Shown: positions 1-5,890, counted from the first letter of the stretch. The stretch: DNA of 5,890 nt from Treponema sp. (GCA_003455655.1 DMQP01000124.1:1-5890); one strand, 5' to 3'. Translations and numbers: made by a program. Notes: generated from the sequence alone by a model not told the origin.

Positions 1-1
1 C

Positions 2-1132
2 TTCATACAGGTGCTCGCAGGAAGCCGGCAAGTTGGAAAAAGCACGATTATACGGCAGTTTTTTAAGAACATCGACATCCCACACAGCTCCGAAAGCGCA
101 GATGGCACCCAGATAACGACCTCGTGGATTGAGCAGTTATGGAACACAGCACGAACAAGGGTTCAATCATCAGGCGAATTCATCCTCTGCATTGACGAAG
201 TACAGAAAATCCCAAACTGGAGCGAGACTGTAAAAAAACTGTGGGATGAAGACACTAGAAACGGAACGAACATAAAACTGGCACTATGTGGTTCGTCACG
301 GCTGCTACTTGAAAAAGGCCTTACAGAATCTCTTGCAGGACGATTTGAGCTTATTCATGTTCCCCACTGGTCATTTAAGGAAATGCAGGAAGCCTTTGGA
401 GTTTCGTTGGAGCAGTATATCTACTTTGGCGGTTACCCAGGCGCGGCGGACTTTACAAGTGATGAAGAGCGGTGGAAGTCGTACATTAGGGAATCAATTA
501 TAGAAGCAAGCGTTGCAAAAGACATTCTCATGCTCACTCAGATAACAAAACCCGCATTGCTCAGACAGCTGTTTGACATAGGAAGTTACTATTCCTCCCA
601 GATACTCTCTTACAACAAAATGCTAGGGCAGCTAACTGATGCTGGAAACACGACAACACTGGCGCATTACCTTACACTGCTAAATCAGGCTGGACTTTTG
701 TGCGGACTACAAAAGTATTCGGGGAGCCTGCTTCGTGAAAAGTCCTCCAGTCCAAAATTCCAAGTGTACAATAATGCATTGATGACAACTGTGTCAGGGA
801 CGACATTTGAAACATGCCGCAACACACCAGACATGTGGGGGCGCTTCGTAGAGTCTGCGGTGGGAGCACACCTAGTAAACGGAGAACGCACCGGCGGATA
901 CACAACATCCTACTGGCGAAACGCAAATGACGAGGTTGACTTCGTACTCTCACGCAAAGAAGCAGTTTGTGCAATCGAAGTAAAAAGCGGACGCCGAAAA
1001 ACAAACCGAGGCATGGACTCGTTCAAGAAGCTCTACCCCAACGCCAAAATCTACGCCGTGAGTGCGCAGCCCGCATCTGCCACACTGGGACTGGAGGAAT
1101 TCCTTGGACTGCGCCCAGAGGAGTTACTGTAA
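2..1132 (+). CDS. AAA-type ATPase with DUF4143 and nuclease-like C-terminus (5' partial)
   Basis: This is a P-loop ATPase of the AAA_14/DUF4143 family; members are common accessory genes whose physiological role is not established. Counting from the GTG at 11, Walker A (GSRQVGKST) is at residues 4-12 and Walker B (FILCIDE) at 57-63. A sensor-like GSS lies at 94-96 and the family's SLAGR at 107-111. The middle (about 125-290) is the mostly helical DUF4143 region with FGGYPG. The end carries EVDF at 308-311 and IEVKSG at 322-327, resembling the D...ExK core of PD-(D/E)xK nucleases; activity is not implied. The GTG is unlikely to be the start: the frame stays open to the left edge, and relatives have roughly 25-40 residues before Walker A. 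The true start is therefore outside the window. The gene converges on the ttcA-like gene with a 57-bp gap. Family assignment is firm, function unknown. Confidence 0.88.
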   Translation, partial: FIQVLAGSRQVGKSTIIRQFFKNIDIPHSSESADGTQITTSWIEQLWNTARTRVQSSGEFILCIDEVQKIPNWSETVKKLWDEDTRNGTNIKLALCGSSRLLLEKGLTESLAGRFELIHVPHWSFKEMQEAFGVSLEQYIYFGGYPGAADFTSDEERWKSYIRESIIEASVAKDILMLTQITKPALLRQLFDIGSYYSSQILSYNKMLGQLTDAGNTTTLAHYLTLLNQAGLLCGLQKYSGSLLREKSSSPKFQVYNNALMTTVSGTTFETCRNTPDMWGRFVESAVGAHLVNGERTGGYTTSYWRNANDEVDFVLSRKEAVCAIEVKSGRRKTNRGMDSFKKLYPNAKIYAVSAQPASATLGLEEFLGLRPEELL

Positions 1133-1189
1133 AAAAGCAGAGATGGGGATTTAATTTAAACACATAGTCTATTGCTGAGTCAATTTGCC

Positions 1190-1900
1190 TTACGGTAAGT
1201 ATTCTGTTTTTATGTTTCGAAGAGAATTAAACATGCGTTCCTTTGCATAACGGTCTCCATTTGTTAATGCAAGAAGTTTTGCCCGAGCATCTTTTCTTCC
1301 TGAATTATCTTGAAACAAACAAGTACATGTTGTGCTTATATAACCTGCTGCTTTTGCATGAAGTTTTATTGTTTCAACATCTGCGTAACACAAAGGTCTA
1401 ATTATTGAAAGCGGATATTTTTGATAGTTAAGTCGAGGGGGCATAGTATAAAGTTTACCCTTCCCTATCATATTCATTAAAAGTGTTTCAAGGATATCAT
1501 CTAAATGGTGTCCCAGTGCAATTTTTGTGTAGCCATTTTTAACTGCATAATGCACCAGTTCATTACGGCGCTGATTTGAACACCAGTAACAACTCATCTT
1601 TTGCCCTTCTTGAACTCTATTCTGAACATCAACAAATAAACTCTTCGTTTCAACATTCCATGACTGTAACTGTTCCCTCAATTTAGGACTCATTGTACAT
1701 GCTTCAAAATCTGTTTCTATGTGAAGAGCTGTAAAAGAAAAATGTGCATCGCTTCGTTTTAGTCTATTTGCAAAATATTCAATCATTGCAGTTGAATCTT
1801 TACCGCCAGAAGCACCAACTAAAATGCGGTCTCCTGGCTCTATCATGTGATAATCAAATACTGCTTTGTCTATTATGCTAAAGAGTGGTGGTTGAGGCAT
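1190..1900 (-). CDS. ttcA: TtcA-type tRNA 2-thiocytidine synthetase (PP-loop, Fe-S)
   Basis: A cytoplasmic ATP-dependent tRNA thiolase; TtcA converts C32 to 2-thiocytidine in certain tRNAs using a [4Fe-4S] cluster. The 236-residue protein has the PP-loop SGGKDS at 31-36, the CxxC pair C104/C107 in CYWCSNQRRNE, and GHHLDD at 130-135 (GHHRDD in E. coli TtcA). C192 or C194 could be the third cluster cysteine. The C-terminus (KERMFNSLRNI) matches the end of TtcA. It is shorter than E. coli TtcA (about 311), lacking terminal extensions but no core motif. The ATG at 1900 is the only reasonable start, because an in-frame TAA lies five codons upstream. No Shine-Dalgarno sequence precedes it. It begins 12 bp after the PPOX-like gene, so co-transcription and coupled translation are likely. 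Another TtcA/TilS-like PP-loop tRNA enzyme is possible, but the cysteine pattern favours TtcA. Confidence 0.87.
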   Translation of the reverse strand: MPQPPLFSIIDKAVFDYHMIEPGDRILVGASGGKDSTAMIEYFANRLKRSDAHFSFTALHIETDFEACTMSPKLREQLQSWNVETKSLFVDVQNRVQEGQKMSCYWCSNQRRNELVHYAVKNGYTKIALGHHLDDILETLLMNMIGKGKLYTMPPRLNYQKYPLSIIRPLCYADVETIKLHAKAAGYISTTCTCLFQDNSGRKDARAKLLALTNGDRYAKERMFNSLRNIKTEYLP

Positions 1901-1912
1901 AACACAAGTATA

Positions 1913-2311
1913 TTAAAAAGTAACTGTTCGTGGTGCAGAAGTAAAACTACTAAAGGTTGCTCTTGCATTAGTAAAATACAAAACTTCTGTATTGGCATCA
2001 TCTGCTGAATACATGCGTTGTAGTTCAGGATAATGAGCAAGCATATCAGCTTTTGCTTCTTTACGATCATCGCGCACTAATGTTCCGGCAAGACGAAGCC
2101 ATGTTCCTTTTGAACCATCAAAGCAAGACAATTCTACTTTAGGATTTTTTTGAATCTGCTTAGAAACATCTTTTGACTTTCCCGTCTGAATGTACAGTTT
2201 TCCTTCAAACATATTTATTGTTCCAAAAGGACGAACTCTTGGCTGATCATTTTCAACAGTTGCTAAATAGTAAGTTCCACATGCTTTAATAAAATCGTAT
2301 ACTTCGTTCAT
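1913..2311 (-). CDS. PPOX-fold (pyridoxamine 5'-phosphate oxidase-like) flavoprotein
   Basis: A 132-residue single-domain protein of the split beta-barrel, FMN-binding PPOX-like family. Seen in the sequence: CGTYYLATVE at 11-20, QPRVRPFGTIN at 23-33, KLYIQTGKSKDVSKQIQKNP at 38-57, and a WLRLAGT strand at 71-77. The QPRVRPFG segment followed by LYIQTG.K..K is the usual flavin-binding core of the small clade often annotated as NimC/NimA-like. The substrate cannot be read from sequence; reduction of small molecules or flavin/haem-type ligand binding are possibilities. The frame can be opened to an ATG at 2350, but that lies against the preceding terminator. The ATG at 2311 has AGGAG seven nt upstream and gives the family's usual N-terminus (MNEVYDFIK). 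It is the first gene of a pair with the ttcA-like gene. Confidence 0.87.
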   Translation of the reverse strand: MNEVYDFIKACGTYYLATVENDQPRVRPFGTINMFEGKLYIQTGKSKDVSKQIQKNPKVELSCFDGSKGTWLRLAGTLVRDDRKEAKADMLAHYPELQRMYSADDANTEVLYFTNARATFSSFTSAPRTVTF

Positions 2312-2318
2312 ACTTGTA

Positions 2319-2323
2319 CTCCT
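2319..2323 (-). promoter_or_regulatory. Ribosome-binding site fixing the PPOX-like start
   Basis: The minus strand reads AGGAG, then seven nt, then the ATG at 2311. This selects 2311 over the upstream in-frame ATG at 2350, which has no such site. Confidence 0.75.
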
Positions 2324-2329
2324 AAAAAG

Positions 2330-2335
2330 AGTATA
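2330..2335 (-). promoter_or_regulatory. Possible -10 element for the PPOX-ttcA pair
   Basis: TATACT is read on the minus strand at 2335-2330. No good -35 is seen 16-18 nt upstream (GTGTTT at best), and the predicted start of transcription would fall almost on the AGGAG site, giving an unusually short leader. This is the only AT-rich -10-like hexamer between the cstA terminator and the gene, so it is offered as a weak candidate. Confidence 0.3.
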
Positions 2336-2348
2336 CAACATTTTTAAC

Positions 2349-2391
2349 AAAAAAACACCCGCCAGTTCTCCAAGAAGAAGAAACCAGCGGG
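2349..2391 (-). terminator. Intrinsic terminator after the cstA-family gene
   Basis: On the minus strand a GC-rich stem (CCCGC at 2391-2387 pairing with GCGGG at 2362-2358) is extended inward to 11 pairs, 2391-2381 against 2368-2358, using three G-U pairs. It is followed by TG and seven T residues (2355-2349). On the plus strand those G-U positions become C-A mismatches and no T tract follows, so it acts in the minus direction. It lies 31 bp past the transporter stop codon and closes the two-gene unit. Confidence 0.82.
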
Positions 2392-2421
2392 CATACTAAA
2401 ACAGTAAGTTATAAACTAAAC

Positions 2422-4140
2422 TTATGCTTTTTTAGCTTTCAACTGTTTGCTGAATGTCTTTGCACCTTCAATTACGAGGACGACTGCAAGAACTGCCATT
2501 GCAGCAGCAAAAATCAGCTGGAACCAGTTGCCCCAGTGGAATGCACCTGCTGCTCCTCCTGCCATTGCCGTAATCTTTGCAATTACGGTGCGGATAAGCT
2601 GTGTCAGTGTTGCAGCAAGCATGAAAATAGTTGGGATATAGAACATCTTGTTGTTCTTTCCAACTTCACCAAGCCATGCAGCAACTGCCATAAGTGCAAT
2701 ACCTGCAAGGAGCTGGTTTGCGGCACCAAAGAGTCCCCAAATCTGAGAAAGGCTCAATCCGCCAAGAACACAACCGATTACAACCATAACAACTGTGCCA
2801 AAGAGCGGGAATGCGAGAACCTTGCGTACACCAGAAGCATCCTTATAAGTCTTTTCATTTTCCTTAAGGAAGAGCTCTGAGAACATAAAGCGGCTAAGGC
2901 GTGTACCAGTATCAAGAGAAGTCAGTGCAAATACAGAAACTGCAAGAGTAAGCAGGGTGTAGATTGTCTTGTATGCTGTTGTTTCGCTTACGCTGAACAT
3001 CTTTGCAATACCTGTTGCAAATGCAACTGGCGGTGAACCTGCAAACTTTCCATCAACGATAAACTGCTTTGAAACCATACCAACAGCAATCAAAGAAATA
3101 ATTCCCAGTGCAGATTCAATAAGCATTGAACCGTAACCGATTGCCTTTGCATTCTTTTCGTTGTCAAGCTGCTTTGAAGTTGTACCTGTTGCAATCAGAG
3201 AGTGGAATCCTGAACATGCACCACAGGCAACAGTAATAAACAGAGCTGGGAACAGAGGTCCAATAGAAGTCTTCCATCCTGTGAATGCAGGAAGTTCAAA
3301 TTCAACATTTCCTGTAATTGCAGACACAACAATACCAACAAGGGCAAGAGCCATCATTCCGTAAAGAAGGAAGCTTGAAAGGTAGTCCCGTGGCTGAAGA
3401 AGAATCCAAACAGGAAGAAGAGAAGCAACAGTAATGTAAACGCCGATGAAAATAATCCATGCAGTGCGGCTCATTGCAAAACCGTAGTTAAGTCCGAACC
3501 ATACAGACAGAACGATTCCAACAATACCGATGATTGTTGCAGGAAGTGTCTTAACTCCGCATTTGTTTGTAAGGATTCCGTAAATAACTGCAAGCACGAT
3601 GAAGCAGAGTGAAACCATTGCGGTACTCTGGTTGCCTGTAGGATTCTTTACGATTCCGAATGTAGCATCTGCTGTAAAGAATGTTCCTGCTACAACATTT
3701 ACGAAAGAAGCAATAACGAGGATAAGAACGAGAAGTGCAAATACAATGAACAGTTTCTTTGAAGTTTTGCCCATTGAATCTTTGATGATTTCTCCAACTG
3801 ATTTTCCGTCGTGGCGTGCAGAAGCAAACAAAGAACCAAAGTCCTGAAGACCACCAAAGAAAATTCCGCCAAGAACGCACCACAGGAATACAGGAACCCA
3901 ACCGAATACTGCAGCCTGAATTGGGCCGTTAATTGGACCAGCACCTGCAATAGATGAGAAGTGGTGTCCCATCAAAACGGCAGGCTTTGCCGGAACGTAG
4001 TCTACACCGTCTGTCTTTTCCTGAGCAGGTGTCTTTCGCTTGGGGTCAATTCCCCACTGCTTTGCAAGCCAAGAGCCATAAGTTACATAGCCAATGAAAA
4101 GCAAGGCAATTGCAGCAAGAATGATAAGTAATGCTGTCAT
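2422..4140 (-). CDS. cstA: CstA-family transporter (peptide/pyruvate type)
   Basis: An inner-membrane, multi-helix transporter of the carbon starvation CstA family; characterised members take up peptides (CstA) or pyruvate (E. coli BtsT). The substrate here is not decidable from sequence. The 572-residue protein starts with a hydrophobic helix (4-22). It then shows the family block TP...DGVDYVP (37-50), GHHFSSIAGAGPINGPI at 58-74 and QDF (99-101) followed by the conserved S.R..G.S.GE.I stretch. CGACSGFHSLIATGTTSK begins at C306 and LDTGTRLSR spans 409-417. About 15 or more hydrophobic segments are visible. It is shorter than E. coli CstA (about 700) and fits the compact clade. An ATG at 4152 is in frame, but GGAGG overlaps it and sits five nt before the ATG at 4140, so 4140 is the likely start. 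It follows the 160-residue gene by 21 bp. No YbdD/YjiX-type small partner gene is seen. Confidence 0.93.
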   Translation of the reverse strand: MTALLIILAAIALLFIGYVTYGSWLAKQWGIDPKRKTPAQEKTDGVDYVPAKPAVLMGHHFSSIAGAGPINGPIQAAVFGWVPVFLWCVLGGIFFGGLQDFGSLFASARHDGKSVGEIIKDSMGKTSKKLFIVFALLVLILVIASFVNVVAGTFFTADATFGIVKNPTGNQSTAMVSLCFIVLAVIYGILTNKCGVKTLPATIIGIVGIVLSVWFGLNYGFAMSRTAWIIFIGVYITVASLLPVWILLQPRDYLSSFLLYGMMALALVGIVVSAITGNVEFELPAFTGWKTSIGPLFPALFITVACGACSGFHSLIATGTTSKQLDNEKNAKAIGYGSMLIESALGIISLIAVGMVSKQFIVDGKFAGSPPVAFATGIAKMFSVSETTAYKTIYTLLTLAVSVFALTSLDTGTRLSRFMFSELFLKENEKTYKDASGVRKVLAFPLFGTVVMVVIGCVLGGLSLSQIWGLFGAANQLLAGIALMAVAAWLGEVGKNNKMFYIPTIFMLAATLTQLIRTVIAKITAMAGGAAGAFHWGNWFQLIFAAAMAVLAVVLVIEGAKTFSKQLKAKKA

Positions 4141-4145
4141 TTTTT

Positions 4146-4150
4146 CCTCC
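4146..4150 (-). promoter_or_regulatory. Strong ribosome-binding site deciding the cstA start
   Basis: GGAGG on the minus strand ends five nt before the ATG at 4140. It overlaps the alternative in-frame ATG at 4152, which therefore lacks a site of its own. The protein should begin MTALLIIL rather than MEEKMTALL. Confidence 0.85.
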
Positions 4151-4161
4151 ATTTATTTATC

Positions 4162-4644
4162 TTAACTTACTAGCTTCTTTAAGTCAGAACCGCGCCGGTT
4201 GCACGCGACCTTACCCGTAGAAGTTTCGTAAGCTACTGCCCTAAACGCACTCCAGCCAAAGAGACTGAATTTATATGATTTATAATGCTTTAACTTTTTA
4301 ACTTGTTTGAACGCATCTGCTTCTATTGTATCAGCAATAATAACAAGCGTTACATCTGAATTTCGGTGACCATAGTAAGGAGTTACCCGCGAAAGACCTG
4401 TCTGCCAGGCAACTTGGTCTAAATGAGAAAGCTGTTCTACTGTTAGGGTTTGTTCTTTAGCAATGAAAACAAATTCGTTTGAATCAATATCTGCAACTTT
4501 TGCTGACTTTACCAAAAAATACTGCTCATTATGCGACCGAAATTCTGCTTCGGCACAAAACGGCGGTGTCACATCTTGAGTCTTTACATTATAGTATTGC
4601 TCAAATGCGTGCAGCACTTTTTCAAAAGCCTCGTTGCTTTCCAT
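4162..4644 (-). CDS. Conserved-looking protein of unknown function paired with cstA
   Basis: I do not recognise a named function. The 160-residue protein has no signal peptide or membrane segment, so it should be cytoplasmic. The N-terminal part is acidic (MESNEAFEKVLHAFEQYY). A middle part suggests alternating strands and helices, with FLVKSAK, EFVFIAKE and DVTLVIIADT. The C-terminal part is basic and aromatic, with KKLKHYKSYKF at 116-126, then FGWSAFRAVAYETSTGK and the ending NRRGSDLKKL. From memory, similar stand-alone proteins of this length occur in Treponema and some Clostridia as hypothetical proteins; this is unverified. It is the first gene of a unit with the CstA-family transporter (21-bp gap), so a regulatory or accessory role in uptake is a reasonable guess but only a guess. 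The only start is the ATG at 4644. It has no Shine-Dalgarno sequence and sits eight nt from a -10 element, suggesting a leaderless mRNA. Confidence 0.82.
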   Translation of the reverse strand: MESNEAFEKVLHAFEQYYNVKTQDVTPPFCAEAEFRSHNEQYFLVKSAKVADIDSNEFVFIAKEQTLTVEQLSHLDQVAWQTGLSRVTPYYGHRNSDVTLVIIADTIEADAFKQVKKLKHYKSYKFSLFGWSAFRAVAYETSTGKVACNRRGSDLKKLVS

Positions 4645-4652
4645 AGTAACAA

Positions 4653-4681
4653 ATTGTAAATTCTATTGAAAAAAGCGTCAA
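4653..4681 (-). promoter_or_regulatory. Sigma-70-type promoter of the 160-aa gene and cstA
   Basis: On the minus strand a -35 TTGACG (4681-4676) is separated by exactly 17 nt from a -10 TACAAT (4658-4653). Each hexamer is one base from consensus. Only eight nt (TTGTTACT) lie between the -10 and the ATG at 4644, so transcription should start at or within a base or two of the start codon. The promoter lies in the 56-bp gap after the radical-SAM gene. Confidence 0.72.
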
Positions 4682-4700
4682 GTGGGTGACAATAAGCACT

Positions 4701-5579
4701 TTAGAAGAGGGAAAGTTGCTGTTTATTTTCAGGAAACGCTTCCATCCATTTAAAAACAGAGTCTACACCCATCATAATTTTATTTTTACGACACAAATCA
4801 ACGAAATAAGACATTAGTTTTTGTTCATGAAGACTAGAAACGACATAACTGTTACCAAATGTTTTCGCATATCGCTCTTTTAGACCAAAAAAGCGCCTGT
4901 CTTTTTTTGCAAGAGCATCCAGTGAAGCATAAAAGTACTCTCTATTTCCTTCGCGCAAGGTTAGCCCCATGCCAAAACAAATAATTGCCTTTACCCCCGA
5001 ACGAACACAATAGTCGACAATACCGTCTATGTTCTCCTTAGTGTCATTAATAAAAGGTAACAGTGGACTAAACCACACAACTGTAGGTATTCTGCGAGCT
5101 TTACATTCACACAAAACTTCAAACCGTCGACTGCTCGGACAAACCGCTGATTCTATTAAGCGACACAAAGAATCATCGCTTGTAGTAAGGGTCATCTGCA
5201 CTACAGCCTTTGTTTTATTGTTAATTCGTTCAAGAATATCTAAGTCTCGAAGAACAAGATCAGACTTTGTTTGGAGGGTCACACCAAAATTATACTTTTC
5301 TATAATCTCAAGGCAACGACGCATAAGACACAATTCTTTTTCCAGGGGAACATAAGGGTCTGTCATGGAACCTGTTCCAATCATGCAGGGTTTACGCTTT
5401 TTCTGTAAAGCTTGTTCCAACAGTTCTGGTGCGTTTTGCTTAACTTCTATATCTTCAAAATCATGGGTAAACTGATAACACTTACTTCGAGAATCACAGT
5501 AAATGCAACCGTGTGTACATCCACGGTAAATGTTCATGCTATGAGGCGTTAGAATATTTTTTGCGTCAACAAAGTGCAT
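4701..5579 (-). CDS. SPL-like radical SAM protein (COG1533 type) with clamp-like C-terminal tail
   Basis: A 292-residue radical-SAM enzyme of the family that includes spore photoproduct lyase and 'DNA repair photolyase-like' proteins; the reaction of this branch is unknown. The cluster motif CTHGCIYC gives C21/C25/C28 (CxxxCxxC) within NIYRGC...CDSRS.CY. GTGSMTDPYVPLEKE at 68-82 and TKSDLVLRD at 104-112 are family hallmarks, and a PLLPFIND stretch follows in the second half. The last five residues, QLSLF (288-292), equal the bacterial sliding-clamp-binding consensus QL[S/D]LF, hinting at DNA replication or repair. The start at 5579 has AAAGGG six nt upstream, located inside the preceding SMP-30-like ORF, which it overlaps by 31 bp. 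The two are probably translationally coupled. True spore photoproduct lyase is unlikely on length and context. Confidence 0.88.
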   Translation of the reverse strand: MHFVDAKNILTPHSMNIYRGCTHGCIYCDSRSKCYQFTHDFEDIEVKQNAPELLEQALQKKRKPCMIGTGSMTDPYVPLEKELCLMRRCLEIIEKYNFGVTLQTKSDLVLRDLDILERINNKTKAVVQMTLTTSDDSLCRLIESAVCPSSRRFEVLCECKARRIPTVVWFSPLLPFINDTKENIDGIVDYCVRSGVKAIICFGMGLTLREGNREYFYASLDALAKKDRRFFGLKERYAKTFGNSYVVSSLHEQKLMSYFVDLCRKNKIMMGVDSVFKWMEAFPENKQQLSLF

Positions 5580-5857
5580 GGTCTTCCCTTTGCATCAACC
5601 GTGCAAGTAAAAAGGCGTTCTGAACTTGTAATAAAAAGTTTTTCAAAGTTAGGCCCAAAAAAACAACAAGAGGTAGCATTTTTTGCATCGACATTCACTG
5701 TGGCAAGTAAGCTTCCATCTTTACCACTTCGTTTTTCTATACGACTTCCTGCCCAAATCGCTACCCACGAAAGTGTTTTTGTTCGGTAGTCATAAAACGG
5801 AGACTCTGCCAGAGAATAAATGTCTTTTGAAAATGCCTGTGCAGTGAATGTGTTCAT
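5549..5857 (-). CDS. Shortened SMP-30/gluconolactonase-like ORF, probable internal-deletion remnant
   Basis: The 102-residue ORF joins the two ends of an SMP-30/gluconolactonase/LRE-family beta-propeller. Residues 16-43 (LAESPFYD...TLSWVAIWAG.RIEK) match the first blade, where E18 corresponds to a metal ligand. Residues from about 55 (VDAKNATSCCFFGPNFEKLFITSS) match the C-terminal TSCCFGG...LYVT block, and RLFTCTVDAKGRP matches the last strand. Full-length relatives have about 290-300 residues. Roughly 180 or more are missing from the middle, including the other metal and catalytic positions, and a few more appear absent after ITSS. The usual WVDI reads WVAI. It can hardly be an active lactonase. 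The frame is nevertheless intact, and its 3' end supplies the ribosome-binding site of the radical-SAM gene. The ATG at 5857 lacks a Shine-Dalgarno sequence. A genuine mini-protein is the alternative. Confidence 0.6.
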   Translation of the reverse strand: MNTFTAQAFSKDIYSLAESPFYDYRTKTLSWVAIWAGSRIEKRSGKDGSLLATVNVDAKNATSCCFFGPNFEKLFITSSERLFTCTVDAKGRPCTLLTQKIF

Positions 5858-5876
5858 TGTTTAAACTTAACAATTA

Positions 5877-5882
5877 ATTATA
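5877..5882 (-). promoter_or_regulatory. -10 element ahead of the SMP-30-like ORF and radical-SAM gene
   Basis: A perfect TATAAT is read on the minus strand at 5882-5877. A matching -35 would lie beyond the right edge of the window, so it cannot be checked. The predicted start leaves a leader of about 12 nt with no ribosome-binding site. Confidence 0.45.
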
Positions 5883-5890
5883 AAACTTTC

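Noticed and set aside
11..13. GTG at 11 as the start of the DUF4143 ATPase gene
   Set aside because: The frame remains open to the window edge and Walker A would begin only four residues in, whereas relatives have an N-terminal stretch before it. The gene is cut by the window, not started there.
672..1004. 110-codon minus-strand ORF inside the ATPase gene
   Set aside because: It is antisense to a well-supported coding region, has arginine/leucine/cysteine-rich composition typical of a shadow frame, and shows no recognisable motif.
1133..1199. Bidirectional terminator between the convergent ATPase and ttcA genes (for example CTTAC-G-GTAAG at 1189-1199, or ATTG...CAAT at 1171-1184)
   Set aside because: The first repeat has a one-base loop and lies in the end of the ttcA coding region; the second has a four-base stem. 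Neither is followed by a T tract, so the 57-bp gap holds no terminator I can support.
2536..2880. 114-codon plus-strand ORF opposite the transporter gene, rich in cysteine
   Set aside because: It is the complement of codons of a clear CstA-family protein; the cysteine-rich pattern comes from the antisense of Ala/Gly codons. No ribosome-binding site was seen.
4668..4705. Possible terminator of the radical-SAM gene: AAGTG...CACTT followed by GACGC and six T residues (minus strand)
   Set aside because: The stem is only five base pairs with a 13-nt loop, and the T run is not adjacent to it. The same bases are better explained as the promoter of the next gene.
1..5890. Defence island, toxin-antitoxin, CRISPR or phage system
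   Set aside because: Apart from the accessory-type DUF4143 ATPase, the genes are transport, tRNA-modification and enzyme genes. No repeats, integrase, toxin-antitoxin pair or attachment-like duplications were seen.

Overview
The window is a compact bacterial segment of about 40-45% G+C (by eye). It carries seven protein genes and no RNA gene, insertion sequence or CRISPR array that I can see. The proteins and their short-leader sigma-70 style signals suggest a host-associated anaerobe. From memory of similar proteins, a Treponema-like spirochaete is my best guess and a Clostridia-like Firmicute the alternative; no database search was possible. No gap between genes exceeds about 60 bases.

Layout. 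Positions 2-1132 (+) hold the 3' part of an AAA-type ATPase of the DUF4143 family, cut by the left window edge. Everything else is on the minus strand, converging on it, in three transcription units read right to left. Unit A (5857 to 4701) is a shortened SMP-30/gluconolactonase-like ORF overlapping by 31 bp a radical-SAM protein of the spore-photoproduct-lyase-like family, which ends in a beta-clamp-binding-like QLSLF tail. Unit B (4644 to 2422) is a conserved-looking 160-residue protein of unknown function followed by a CstA-family transporter. It is bounded by a near-consensus promoter (TTGACG-17 nt-TACAAT) and a G-U-rich intrinsic terminator. Unit C (2311 to 1190) is a small PPOX-fold flavoprotein followed after 12 bp by a TtcA-type tRNA 2-thiolation enzyme.

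Functional reading. Unit B looks like a nutrient-uptake module (peptide or pyruvate import by the CstA family) with an uncharacterised soluble partner. Unit C pairs a probable FMN protein with an iron-sulfur PP-loop tRNA thiolase; no pathway link is evident. Unit A joins a radical-SAM enzyme, possibly DNA-associated, to a decayed or miniaturised hydrolase fragment that now carries its ribosome-binding site.

I found no clearly new multi-gene system. The points most worth checking are the clamp-like tail on the radical-SAM protein, the apparently leaderless 160-residue gene with its CstA partner, and the internally deleted SMP-30 ORF.
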